In this document: positions 16,567-24,516 of the stretch, one piece after another
How positions within the stretch are numbered: the stretch's first letter is position 1
How the letters are laid out: each line of letters begins with the position of its first letter
Assembly: GCA_017456005.1 (NCBI GenBank)
Contig: JAFTLJ010000097.1
Span: 1 to 42,663 of the forward strand
DNA from: Clostridia bacterium
GTDB lineage: Bacteria > Bacillota > Clostridia > Oscillospirales > CAG-272
Length of the DNA stretch: 42,663 bases
Direction: 5' to 3'
Position numbers and translations under genes: made by a program
The notes under the pieces: generated by a model
Database searches by the model: none
What the model was told of the DNA's origin: nothing
Seen by the model: only the letters and a program-made list of their open reading frames with translations

Positions 16567-16986
16567 ATGAACAAAAGCATTACTGCAAAAAACGAAAAAG
16601 AAAAAAATATTTTTATCTGTGCGGCAAAGGGGCTTTTGGCGGCGGTGCTTTGCACGCTTCTTCTGGCGCTTGTCTGCTGTTTTATAGGGCTTTCTATGGA
16701 AGACCCCGATAAATACACGAAAATTTTCGCGCTTGTTTCCCTTTTTGCAGGCGCGTTTGCGGGCGGCTTTGCCACAGCGCGCGAAATGGGCCGCGCCACG
16801 CTTTTCTGCGGCGTGCTTACGAGCGTTTTTCTTGTGGCGCTTACGGTTTTGTGCGCGCTCGGCTTGGCTTTACCGCTCGACCTTGGGCTTTTCGGTTTGT
16901 GCGCGCCGTGTGTGCTCGCGCTCGCCGTGCTGGGCGCAAACCTCGGTGTAGGTTACGGCGAAAAAAAGAAGAAAAAGAGAAAATAG
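16567..16986 (+). CDS. TIGR04086 family membrane protein
   Basis: Small integral membrane protein of unknown function. The 139 residues have a basic N-terminus, four hydrophobic segments (about 17-40, 54-72, 78-100, 104-130) and a Lys-rich tail. The pattern fits the TIGR04086/YrzE-type family that I recall as commonly lying next to yajC in Clostridia. GGGAGG precedes ATG 16567 but lies within the arm of the preceding hairpin. It ends just before a strong terminator. Confidence 0.75.
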   Translation: MNKSITAKNEKEKNIFICAAKGLLAAVLCTLLLALVCCFIGLSMEDPDKYTKIFALVSLFAGAFAGGFATAREMGRATLFCGVLTSVFLVALTVLCALGLALPLDLGLFGLCAPCVLALAVLGANLGVGYGEKKKKKRK

Positions 16987-16995
16987 GTCATTTTC

Positions 16996-17021
16996 ACCCG
17001 TGCTTTGGCACGGGTATTTTT
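16996..17021 (+). terminator. terminator after the TIGR04086 gene
   Basis: An 8-bp stem (16996-17003 with 17008-17015), a TTTG loop and ATTTTTC, starting 10 nt after the stop. Confidence 0.88.
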
Positions 17022-17046
17022 CTGTGCGCATTTTTTTTAGTATGTC

Positions 17047-17075
17047 TTGTTTAAAATACAAAAATATGTTATTAT
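17047..17075 (+). promoter_or_regulatory. candidate yqeG promoter
   Basis: TTGTTT (17047-17052), a 17-nt spacer, and TATTAT (17070-17075), in an AT-rich gap 36 nt before yqeG. Confidence 0.55.
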
Positions 17076-17110
17076 AAATATAATAACGACAAAATTTTAC
17101 GGAGGCAGCA

Positions 17111-17653
17111 ATGAAAAACCTTTTTGTACCCGACTATATGTTTGATGATATCTATGCAATCACCCCCGAATTTATAAAATCGCTTGGCGTTCGCGCCCTC
17201 GTGCTCGATATAGACAACACGCTCGTAACCTACGCCGTGGAAGAACCTACGGAAGAGGTCATCGCCTGGGTGCGCGGTATGCAAGAAGCAGGGCTTCGCC
17301 TTTCCATCGCTTCCAACAACCACGGGCCGCGCGTGGAAAAATTCAACGAAAAGCTCGGTCTTTTCATAATGTGCGAAAGCGGCAAGCCATCGCGCAAGGC
17401 TGTGAAAAACGCTTGCGCCCACTTCGGCGTAAAGCCGCAGGAATGTGCCGTTATAGGCGACCAGATATTCACAGACGTGCTCTGCGCTTCCCGAGCAGGG
17501 GCTGTGGCAATACTCGTAAAACCTATTCCCTACAACGAAAACCTCTTTTTCCGCTTCAAGCGCGTTTGCGAAAAGCCGTTCATACGCGCATATAAACGCC
17601 GCGAAGCAAAAAAGGCAAAAAAAGCAGAAAAATCCAAGGAAAACAAGAAATGA
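17111..17653 (+). CDS. yqeG: YqeG family HAD IIIA-type phosphatase
   Basis: Cytoplasmic haloacid-dehalogenase-type phosphatase of the YqeG family; related yeast/plant proteins act on phosphatidylglycerophosphate, but the bacterial substrate is not settled. The 180 residues have the nucleophile motif VLDIDNTLV (Asp33, Asp35), a SIASNN motif II, GKPSRK with the motif III lysine, and VIGDQIFTDV motif IV. The tail is Lys/Ala-rich. ACGGAGG precedes ATG 17111. Its TGA stop overlaps the ATG of the following ATPase by 4 nt, so the two are translationally coupled. Confidence 0.9.
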   Translation: MKNLFVPDYMFDDIYAITPEFIKSLGVRALVLDIDNTLVTYAVEEPTEEVIAWVRGMQEAGLRLSIASNNHGPRVEKFNEKLGLFIMCESGKPSRKAVKNACAHFGVKPQECAVIGDQIFTDVLCASRAGAVAILVKPIPYNENLFFRFKRVCEKPFIRAYKRREAKKAKKAEKSKENKK

Positions 17654-19908
17654 TAATAGAAAAAATCAACATCATAAACTTCGGCAAGCTTTCCGACTTC
17701 ACTCTCGAGCTTGCCGAAGGCGTAAATATAATAGAGGGCAAGAACGAATCAGGCAAATCCACCGTTTCCGCTTTTATAAAATTTATGTTCTACGGCCTCT
17801 CTGCCGACGCAGACGAGCGCGCGCGCAGCATAAGCTGGCAAAGCGCCACGGCGGCAGGCACGCTAACCGTGCGCGACCGCGGCGAGCGCTACCGCATAGA
17901 GCGCGAAGCCGTGCCCGTGCGCGCAAGCGATGGCAAAACGAGCTATCGCGAACGCTGTGCCGTTTATAACGATGAAACAGGCAAGCCGCTATACAAGGGC
18001 AAGGTGCCCGGCGAAATGTTTTTCGGCATACCGCGCGGCGTTTTCGAAAGCACCGCGTTTATTGGTCAGCTGGAAGGCTCGCAGGCGGGCGGAAAAACGC
18101 TCGCAGAGGCGGCAGAAAACATACTTTTTTCCGCAGACGAAACCGTAAACACTAAAAAAGCCCTGAAAAAGCTGGACGAAGCGCGCGTTTTCCTCTACCA
18201 CAAAAACCGTAAGGGCGGCAAAATTTACGAATACAGCCGCGAACGCGCCGCACTCGCCGAAAAGCTCGCAAAGGCGCAGGAAGCAAACGCAGAGATAATA
18301 AACCTAGAAGGCACTCTGCATGCATACGAAGAAAGCCGCGAAAAAGCGGAGCGCACGCTTCAAAGCACAGAGGCAGAGCTTGCCGCATACGAACGCTACC
18401 TTATACAGCAAAACTACATAAAGCTGCAAAACGAGCTTGAAAAAAGTGAAAACGCAGGCAAAGAGTTTGCCGCCATCGCACGCGAACGCTACGGTACGGG
18501 TATTAGCGACGAACGCTTCGTTCGCATGCTCGAAAACGAGCGCTACGAGCTTATAAAGCGCGAAGCGGAGCTTAAAAACGCGCAAAAGTCACACGGAATT
18601 TTGCGCGAAAAAGTGCAGCAGATGCAGGCAGAGCTTGCCGCGCACAGCCCACTCAGCGCAGAAGAAAGCCACGAGGAGCTGCTCGCACATGAGGAAAAAG
18701 CGCGCAAAAACGCCGCGCTTTGGCAAAAATTGCTCATCGTATTCGCCGTGCTTGCGGCGGCAGGGGCTGTGGGCGCAGTATTTATGCTGCCGCTTGCCGT
18801 TATAGCCCTCGTCGGCATCGCCCTCACGGCCATGGCTGTTTTGCGGCTCGTTTCCGCAAAAAAAGCCGCAAAAGCCGTATATGCGAAGGTCGGCGCAGAA
18901 AATTACCAAGCCTTCCTCGCCGCGCTCGCTCTTTTGCAGAGAGAGGAAGCAGAGCTTGATTTCACACGCGGCGAAGAAAAAACAGCGCAAAAAAAGGCAG
19001 AGGAAGCAGAGCTTGCCTTTGCAACAAAACGCGCCGAAGCGGAAGAAATGCTTCTGCGTGCAGGTTTTGCGCTTTCCGATGATATGCTCGCCGATATAGC
19101 GGCGGCAGAGGCAGAGGCGCGCGCCGCCGGCGAAAAACGGCGCAGGCTCGCGCTAGAAAAGAACGCGGCAGACGCAAAAGCCGCCGAAATAAGCGACCTT
19201 TTGGAGGCTATACCCACAGACGAACGCGAAAGAGCCATAGCAGAGGATTTCGACGAGGAAGCTATGGAAGCCTTCGATTTCCGCGGCAAAAAGCGCGAGC
19301 AGGATTTCCTTACAAAATCCATCGCCGCGCAAAAAGATAAAATGCACGAAATAGAATGTGAGCTTGCGAGCCTTTCGGCTATGCGCGCAAACCCTGCCGA
19401 AATAGCGCAGGAAATAAACGCGCTCGGCGGCAAAATAGACGAGCTTTCCGAAAAATTCGATGCATACATGCTCGCCATAGACGCAATAAACGCGGCAAGC
19501 GGCAAGCTTCGCGACGGCATCTCCCCCAAGATCGCACAGAGTGCAAGTGAAATTATGGGCGAGCTTTCGGGCGGCAAATACCCTGCCGTTTTCGTAGATT
19601 CCGATTTTGCCCTCAGCTATTCTGCAGGCGGTATCACGCGCGATATAGCCACACTTTCCGCAGGAAGCGCCGATATAGCGTACATAAGCCTGCGCATAGC
19701 GCTCGCGAAAACGCTTTGCAAGCACACCTTGCCCCCCTTTGTTTTCGACGAAAGCTTTACCAGGCTCGACAGCACGCGCCTTTCCGCCGCGCTGGAGCTT
19801 CTCGCAGGAACGTTCACGGAAAATAAGCAAGCGCTCGTTTTCACCTGCCACGAACGCGAAAAAACGCTGGCAAGCAATACTGTTTCGGTGTGTTCTTTGT
19901 CAAATTAA
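17650..19908 (+). CDS. YhaN-like AAA/SMC-type ATPase with internal membrane hairpin
   Basis: ABC/SMC-type P-loop ATPase related to SbcC/Rad50 and especially YhaN. The 752 residues begin with the FGK loop and Walker A GKNESGKST (30-38). Long coiled-coil arms flank two hydrophobic segments at about 360-400, an internal membrane hairpin typical of YhaN. The C-terminal half has the signature LSAGSADIAYISLR and Walker B FVFDES followed by a TRLD D-loop. There is no CxxC zinc hook, unlike SbcC. Family members are usually beside an SbcD/YhaO-like nuclease; here the partner is YqeG instead, and no nuclease is visible. Shorter than Bacillus YhaN. A role in DNA repair or envelope-associated DNA processing is inference. 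Confidence 0.78.
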   Translation: MIIEKINIINFGKLSDFTLELAEGVNIIEGKNESGKSTVSAFIKFMFYGLSADADERARSISWQSATAAGTLTVRDRGERYRIEREAVPVRASDGKTSYRERCAVYNDETGKPLYKGKVPGEMFFGIPRGVFESTAFIGQLEGSQAGGKTLAEAAENILFSADETVNTKKALKKLDEARVFLYHKNRKGGKIYEYSRERAALAEKLAKAQEANAEIINLEGTLHAYEESREKAERTLQSTEAELAAYERYLIQQNYIKLQNELEKSENAGKEFAAIARERYGTGISDERFVRMLENERYELIKREAELKNAQKSHGILREKVQQMQAELAAHSPLSAEESHEELLAHEEKARKNAALWQKLLIVFAVLAAAGAVGAVFMLPLAVIALVGIALTAMAVLRLVSAKKAAKAVYAKVGAENYQAFLAALALLQREEAELDFTRGEEKTAQKKAEEAELAFATKRAEAEEMLLRAGFALSDDMLADIAAAEAEARAAGEKRRRLALEKNAADAKAAEISDLLEAIPTDERERAIAEDFDEEAMEAFDFRGKKREQDFLTKSIAAQKDKMHEIECELASLSAMRANPAEIAQEINALGGKIDELSEKFDAYMLAIDAINAASGKLRDGISPKIAQSASEIMGELSGGKYPAVFVDSDFALSYSAGGITRDIATLSAGSADIAYISLRIALAKTLCKHTLPPFVFDESFTRLDSTRLSAALELLAGTFTENKQALVFTCHEREKTLASNTVSVCSLSN

Positions 19909-19960
19909 CCTACAAAAAGCAAAAATATATGAATTTTGTGTGAAAACTTCACAAAACCCC

Positions 19961-19989
19961 TTTATTTTTCCTCGGCTATGTGTTATAAT
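19961..19989 (+). promoter_or_regulatory. hpf promoter, extended -10
   Basis: A perfect TATAAT (19984-19989) preceded by TGT gives an extended -10 (TGnTATAAT). A weak TTTATT lies 17 nt upstream (19961-19966). The leader is about 45 nt. Confidence 0.72.
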
Positions 19990-20040
19990 GTGTGTGTAAA
20001 GGCAATAGCCTTTGCAATACCCAAGAAAGGTGATAAAACT

Positions 20041-20589
20041 ATGAAGATGAATTTTTTGTTCAGACACGTAACGATCGACGAAAAGACAAAGGCGATTATC
20101 GAAAAGAAAATCGGCAAGCTCGATAAATTTTTCGATGCGGAACAGGAAGCACACGTAACGCTCCGCAAAGCCGGCGAAACGGAAATTTTAGAGCTTACGA
20201 TAAACGCGGCGGGAATGATTTTCAGAAGCGAGGTAAAAAGCGAAACCTTCCTCCACGCCATAGATATAGCGGTTGACGTTATAGAACGCCAGATACGCAG
20301 AAACAAAACGAGGCTGGCAAAGAAGATACGCTCCACAGCGTTCGATAAAACGGCGGTACCCATAGAAACGGCAGAGCCTACAACTATGGAAGAAGCCGAG
20401 GAAGACGCGCTCGACCAGATCCGCGTTAAGGAATTCAACCTCAAGCCCATGACGGTAGAGGAAGCTATTCTTCAGATGAACCTTTTAGGCCACAATTTCT
20501 TTGTTTTCCAAGACCAGGAAACAGAAAAGATCTTCGTAGCATACAAGCGTGCAGACGGCGGCTACGGCGTTATTAAAACAAATAAATAA
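20041..20589 (+). CDS. hpf: long-form ribosome hibernation promoting factor
   Basis: Ribosome-associated protein that dimerises 70S ribosomes into inactive 100S particles when growth slows. The 183 residues start at ATG 20041, chosen because AAAGGTGAT lies just upstream and the family N-terminus (FLFRHVTIDEKTKAIIEKKIGKL, given in part) begins here; an open frame extends further 5' but without a site and across the promoter. The N-terminal S30AE domain covers about 1-100. The C-terminal dimerisation domain follows a linker and includes VKEFNLKPMTVEEAI, LLGHNFFVF and RADGGYGVI. It is monocistronic, with its own promoter and terminator. Confidence 0.95.
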   Translation: MKMNFLFRHVTIDEKTKAIIEKKIGKLDKFFDAEQEAHVTLRKAGETEILELTINAAGMIFRSEVKSETFLHAIDIAVDVIERQIRRNKTRLAKKIRSTAFDKTAVPIETAEPTTMEEAEEDALDQIRVKEFNLKPMTVEEAILQMNLLGHNFFVFQDQETEKIFVAYKRADGGYGVIKTNK

Positions 20590-20597
20590 TTTTTACG

Positions 20598-20625
20598 GCG
20601 CGCCCCAAAAGGACGCGCTTTTTTT
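20598..20625 (+). terminator. terminator after hpf
   Basis: An imperfect GC-rich stem (GCGCG at 20598-20602 with CGCGC at 20614-20618, plus inner CC/GG pairs), an A-rich loop and T7. Confidence 0.82.
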
Positions 20626-20644
20626 GCGCCGCACATACTTTATG

Positions 20645-20673
20645 TTGATTTTATGCGTTTTTTGTGTTATTCT
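20645..20673 (+). promoter_or_regulatory. candidate rlmD promoter
   Basis: TTGATT (20645-20650), a 17-nt spacer, and TATTCT (20668-20673). A second TATAAT at 20679-20684 could be an alternative -10. Confidence 0.4.
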
Positions 20674-20705
20674 ATTACTATAATAACTCTAAAAGGCGGT
20701 ATATT

Positions 20706-22058
20706 ATGCCAAACAAAAACGATATTGTAACACTTGAAATAACAGATATTACGCTGGAGGGCGCAGGCGTGGGCAAAACGGAAGAAGGATATGTTCTTTT
20801 CGTGCCCGGCACAGCCCCCGGCGACATTATAAAAGCAAAAATACTGAAAACTCTCGCCTCCTACGGTTATGCGAAGGTGGAAGAAATACTCACACCCTCG
20901 CCCGACAGAATAGAGGTGGATTGCCCCGTGTTTGCAAAGTGCGGCGGCTGTGTTTTCCGCCACATCAGCTACGAAAAGGAGCTTGAAATAAAGAAAAACC
21001 TTGTAGACACACAGTTCGAGCGCATTGGCGGCTTGGATATTCGTTGCGAGGGCATAACTCCCAGCCCGCAGAGCCGCGGCTACCGCAACAAAGCACAGTT
21101 CCCCGTAGGCAGCGACGAAAACGGGCTCTACTTCGGCTTTTTCGCACCGCACAGCCACAGAATAATAAAATGCGAAAACTGCGCCCTGCACCCCGAGTTT
21201 TACGAGCAAATTTTAGCCGCCATAAAAAAATGGGGCGATAGATACGCTATTTCCGCCTACAACGAAGAAACGAAAAAGGGGCTTTTGCGCCACGTTTACG
21301 TGCGCGACGGCAGGCAAAGCGGCGAAATTATAGTTTGCCTTGTGGCTACGGGCAACACGCCGAAAACAAAGGAGCTTATATCCGCCCTGCTCGCCACGGG
21401 GCTCAATATCGTCGGCGTGGTGCTCTGCATAAACAAAAAAGAGGGCAACGAAATACTTTCCGATAATTTCCGCGTGCTTTGGGGCAAGGGATATATGACG
21501 GACACTCTTTGCGGCGTGGAATTTGACATTTCCCCGCGCTCCTTCTACCAGGTAAACCACGACGGCGCAGAGGCGCTCTACGGCATCGCCGCAGAATACG
21601 CGCGCCTTACTGGCAGTGAAACTGTTATAGACCTTTACTGCGGCACGGGTACGATAGGTCTTTCTATGGCAAAAAAAGCAAAAAAGCTCATCGGTATAGA
21701 GATAATACCCGATGCCGTTAAAAACGCCGCCGCTAACGCGGCACGCGCAGGCATAGAGAACGCGGAATTTATCTGTGCCGACGCAGGCAAAGCGGCGCTG
21801 GAGCTCGCGGCAAGGGGCATAAAACCCGAAGTTATCATTGTAGACCCACCTCGCAAGGGGCTTTCCGACGACGTTATCGTAGCTATTGCGGATATGGCAC
21901 CGGAGCGCGTTGTGATGATTTCGTGCAACAGCGCCACGGCGGCGAGAGATGCCAAGAAGCTGGACGAAGCGGGCTATACGGCGGTGAAGATGAGAGCCGT
22001 GGATATGTTCGCGAGAACAGGACACGTGGAAAGTGTGGTAGGGTTCACGCGAAAATAA
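20706..22058 (+). CDS. rlmD: 23S rRNA (uracil-5-)-methyltransferase, RlmD/RumA family
   Basis: SAM-dependent methyltransferase that makes 5-methyluridine in 23S rRNA. The 450-residue protein, counted from ATG 20706 after AAAGGCGG, has an N-terminal TRAM domain, a probable [4Fe-4S] cluster site (Cys73, Cys79, Cys82 and Cys159 or Cys156), the SAM loop DLYCGTGTIGLS, VDPPRKGL, and the catalytic Cys407 in SCNSAT. The open frame upstream of 20706 overlaps the promoter and lacks a site. Which uridine is modified (U747, U1939 or another) cannot be told from sequence. The next gene starts 52 nt later and is compositionally foreign. Confidence 0.92.
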   Translation: MPNKNDIVTLEITDITLEGAGVGKTEEGYVLFVPGTAPGDIIKAKILKTLASYGYAKVEEILTPSPDRIEVDCPVFAKCGGCVFRHISYEKELEIKKNLVDTQFERIGGLDIRCEGITPSPQSRGYRNKAQFPVGSDENGLYFGFFAPHSHRIIKCENCALHPEFYEQILAAIKKWGDRYAISAYNEETKKGLLRHVYVRDGRQSGEIIVCLVATGNTPKTKELISALLATGLNIVGVVLCINKKEGNEILSDNFRVLWGKGYMTDTLCGVEFDISPRSFYQVNHDGAEALYGIAAEYARLTGSETVIDLYCGTGTIGLSMAKKAKKLIGIEIIPDAVKNAAANAARAGIENAEFICADAGKAALELAARGIKPEVIIVDPPRKGLSDDVIVAIADMAPERVVMISCNSATAARDAKKLDEAGYTAVKMRAVDMFARTGHVESVVGFTRK

Positions 22059-22110
22059 CAATCTATGTTATAAGCAATCTTTTGCTAAAAAACATTATTA
22101 GGAGATAAAA

Positions 22111-23022
22111 ATGGAACAAAACGATAATAACAAATCAAAAAAAGCTTTTCAGGATTTTATGAATAGAGCTTCTGATATTGGGAAAAAAGCTGCTGATGAG
22201 ATACAAAAAGGGGCAAAGAATTTATCTGAACAAACAAAAAAAACCATTTATGAGCAAAGAATGAAAAAATATAATCCACTTTTTAAAGAAATTTTTAAAA
22301 GTAAACAATTTAAAATTCCAAACGTAATCGAAATTGTAGATGATGCCATTAGACGCGATATTGATGTATGTGATGGTGCTATCGGTTGGACAGATAAAAT
22401 CAATGATGTAGAAATTCTACACCTCTATGACGAATGGGTAAAAGACAGCAAAGTTACTTTTCTTCCTAACGCAAAATGTGATGCTGTTTATTGCATAGAT
22501 CCTTTTGACAGAAACAAATTTATAAATGTTAATTCCGCTTTTGAAAGAACCACAAGCGAAAAACTTGCGGAACTTGAACATATTGCATATTGTTTAGGAG
22601 CTAAAAGTTGTTCTATAGAAATTGTTGAATCTAACACGAAAATTGATTCAGCCAAATTTCAAATTGGCGCCCAATCACCAAAGCCATCTGCAAAGTCTGA
22701 TAATAATTATTATTCAACTCAAACAGATAAGCAAGGTGGAAAAAACGTTTCTTATTTTGAAGGAAATAATTCGCCATATCGTCCATCATTAAAATGGTTT
22801 GCATATGATGATAACATCAATGGTCTAATCGAAATGAGATGTTCCGGAAATAATTATATAAAATCTAAAATATTAGAATTAAACTGTGCTTCTTCTCTAA
22901 CAATGTCACATAAAACTGCTTATGCAATAGATAAAATTCTAAAAGTAAAATCTTCTATGTCTATGGAAAAGAAAGCTATTATAGAATATAGTAGCAAATT
23001 GATTTTTGAAATTGAATTTTAA
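22111..23022 (+). CDS. unknown AT-rich protein
   Basis: I do not recognise this 303-residue protein. What can be seen: residues 1-50 form a Lys/Ala/Asn-rich, probably amphipathic helical region with ASDIGKKAADEIQKGAKN. Next comes a mixed alpha/beta region with WTDKINDVEILHLYDEW, AVYCIDPFDRNKF and LEHIAYCLGAKSCSIEI. A Ser/Asn/Gln-rich linker follows at about 190-225. The C-terminal part contains LKWFAYDDNINGLIEMRC and ends in ...LIFEIEF. No signal peptide or clear membrane segment is present. TTAGGAGAT precedes ATG 22111. The gene is much more AT-rich than both neighbours and uses A/T-ending codons throughout, which suggests horizontal acquisition. No toxin, nuclease or phage motif is evident. 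Confidence 0.8.
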   Translation: MEQNDNNKSKKAFQDFMNRASDIGKKAADEIQKGAKNLSEQTKKTIYEQRMKKYNPLFKEIFKSKQFKIPNVIEIVDDAIRRDIDVCDGAIGWTDKINDVEILHLYDEWVKDSKVTFLPNAKCDAVYCIDPFDRNKFINVNSAFERTTSEKLAELEHIAYCLGAKSCSIEIVESNTKIDSAKFQIGAQSPKPSAKSDNNYYSTQTDKQGGKNVSYFEGNNSPYRPSLKWFAYDDNINGLIEMRCSGNNYIKSKILELNCASSLTMSHKTAYAIDKILKVKSSMSMEKKAIIEYSSKLIFEIEF

Positions 23023-23064
23023 TAATATATTTAACCATATTGTTTATTCTTCAAGGAGCATCTT

Positions 23065-23709
23065 ATGTCACAAAAGGAAAAAATGCACACGGGCGAGCTT
23101 TATCTGCCCGGTGATGCGGAAATAATGGCGGAGCAGACGCTCTGCCTTGAAAAGCTGTACGATTTTAACGCGACCCGCCCCTCCGAATACGAAAAACGCG
23201 AAAAAATGCTCGCGGAAATGTTCGCGGAGATAGGCGAGGGCTGTTATATAGAGCCTCCCCTGCACTCAAACTGGGGCGGCAAGCACTGTCATTTCGGCAA
23301 AAACGTATACGCCAACTTCAACCTAACGCTCGTGGACGACACTCACATCTACGTGGGCGACGGCACTATGCTTGCGCCAAACGTGGTTATAGCCACGGCG
23401 GGCCACCCCATACTGCCGGCACTGCGCGAAAAGGCGTTCCAATATAACGCGCCCGTGCATATCGGCAAAAACTGCTGGCTCGGCGCGGGCGTGCTCGTAA
23501 TGCCCGGCGTAAGCATAGGCGAAGGCTCCGTAATAGGCGCGGGAAGCGTGGTAACGAAGGATATCCCCGCAGGCGTCGTAGCCGTGGGCAACCCGTGCAA
23601 GGTTTTGCGCGAAATAGGCGAAAAGGACAAAAAATATTACTTCGGGGAACGCGAAATAGACTATACAGACCCCGATATAGCGGCGGCTTTTGCCGAGGAT
23701 AAAGAATGA
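23065..23709 (+). CDS. maltose/galactoside O-acetyltransferase family (LacA/Maa) enzyme
   Basis: Left-handed beta-helix (hexapeptide) acetyl-CoA-dependent O-acetyltransferase of the Maa/LacA/NodL group. The 214 residues have the N-terminal mac domain (KMHTGELYLPGD), an active-site region (NFNLTLVDDTHIYVGDGTMLAPNV with ATAGHP; His in AGHP is the usual catalytic residue), and hexapeptide repeats ending IGAGSVVTKDIPAGVVAVGNP. CAAGGAG precedes ATG 23065. Its TGA stop overlaps the ATG of the following kinase-like gene by 4 nt. Substrate could be a sugar, thiogalactoside or other hydroxyl compound. Confidence 0.9.
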   Translation: MSQKEKMHTGELYLPGDAEIMAEQTLCLEKLYDFNATRPSEYEKREKMLAEMFAEIGEGCYIEPPLHSNWGGKHCHFGKNVYANFNLTLVDDTHIYVGDGTMLAPNVVIATAGHPILPALREKAFQYNAPVHIGKNCWLGAGVLVMPGVSIGEGSVIGAGSVVTKDIPAGVVAVGNPCKVLREIGEKDKKYYFGEREIDYTDPDIAAAFAEDKE

Positions 23710-24482
23710 AAAGAACACAGATAGAACGCATACCGCTTACCCTGCCGCGGGAGCTTGAGCGCTTTACGCACGGCGCCAAAATATACGACAGCAGTTCCTC
23801 CCCGCAGGCGCGCGTCTATTTTATAGACAAAGACGGCGGATATTACCTTAAAACTGCAGAAAAAGGTGCGCTCCGAAACGAAGCAGAGCTAACACGCTAT
23901 TTTCACGAAAAGGGACTCTCCGCAAACGTGCTTGCATACATATCTGCCGAGCGCGATTTTATGCTGACGGAGCGCGTGCGCGGCGAAGATTTGACATTTG
24001 CAAAATACCTTGCCGAGCCGAAAAAGCTATGCGACATATCAGCCGCGCTTCTGCGCGAGCTTCACGAAACCGAGTTTTCCGCCTGCCCTGTGCCAAACCA
24101 CACGGCAAAATACCTCGCCACTGTGGAGCGCAACTACCGCACGGGTATTTGCGACCTTTCCTTTGCCCCGGAATTTACCACGGCAGAGGAGGCGTATTCG
24201 CTTGTGAGGGAGAACGCCCACATGCTAAAAAACGAAGTTCTGCTCCATGGCGACTACTGCCTGCCGAACGTGATGCTCGACGATTGGCGTTTTTCGGGCT
24301 TTATAGACGTAGGTAACGGCGGAGTGGGAGATAGGCATGTGGACCTTTTCTGGGGCGCGTGGACGCTGAATTTCAACCTAAAAACAGATGAATATAGAGT
24401 CCGCTTCTTTGATGCCTACGGAAGGGATAAAATAGATGAAGAAAAAATACGTATAATAGCGGCAGCCGAAGTATTCGGATAA
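23706..24482 (+). CDS. APH(3')-like aminoglycoside phosphotransferase family protein
   Basis: Protein-kinase-like small-molecule phosphotransferase, closest by motif to APH(3') enzymes. The 258 residues have an N-terminal lobe with a lysine strand (GGYYLKTAE), the hinge-like ERVRGEDL, the catalytic loop HGDYCLPN (His181, Asp183, Asn188), and a metal-binding FIDVGNGGVGDRHVDLF (Asp201). The last element closely resembles the GFIDxGxxGxxDxxxD pattern of kanamycin kinases. It overlaps the acetyltransferase by 4 nt (ATGA) and ends before a terminator that serves the opposite strand. Aminoglycoside phosphorylation is plausible but unproven, and a metabolite kinase is the alternative. No mobile element flanks it. 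Confidence 0.82.
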   Translation: MKRTQIERIPLTLPRELERFTHGAKIYDSSSSPQARVYFIDKDGGYYLKTAEKGALRNEAELTRYFHEKGLSANVLAYISAERDFMLTERVRGEDLTFAKYLAEPKKLCDISAALLRELHETEFSACPVPNHTAKYLATVERNYRTGICDLSFAPEFTTAEEAYSLVRENAHMLKNEVLLHGDYCLPNVMLDDWRFSGFIDVGNGGVGDRHVDLFWGAWTLNFNLKTDEYRVRFFDAYGRDKIDEEKIRIIAAAEVFG

Positions 24483-24486
24483 AAAA

Positions 24487-24510
24487 ACAACCTCGCTTGC
24501 GCGAGGTTGT
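24487..24510 (-). terminator. terminator of the YwaF-like gene
   Basis: A 10-bp perfect stem (24487-24496 with 24501-24510) and a TTGC loop, followed on the minus strand by T7. It also separates the convergent kinase-like gene. Confidence 0.88.
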
Positions 24511-24516
24511 AAAAAA

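Noticed and set aside
17650-19908. SbcC exonuclease subunit
   Set aside because: There is no CxxC zinc hook, no adjacent sbcD, and an internal membrane hairpin is present, all pointing to the YhaN-like branch instead.
19936-20040. N-terminal extension of HPF
   Set aside because: The frame is open upstream of 20041, but it runs through the promoter -10 box and has no ribosome binding site, while AAAGGTGAT supports ATG 20041.
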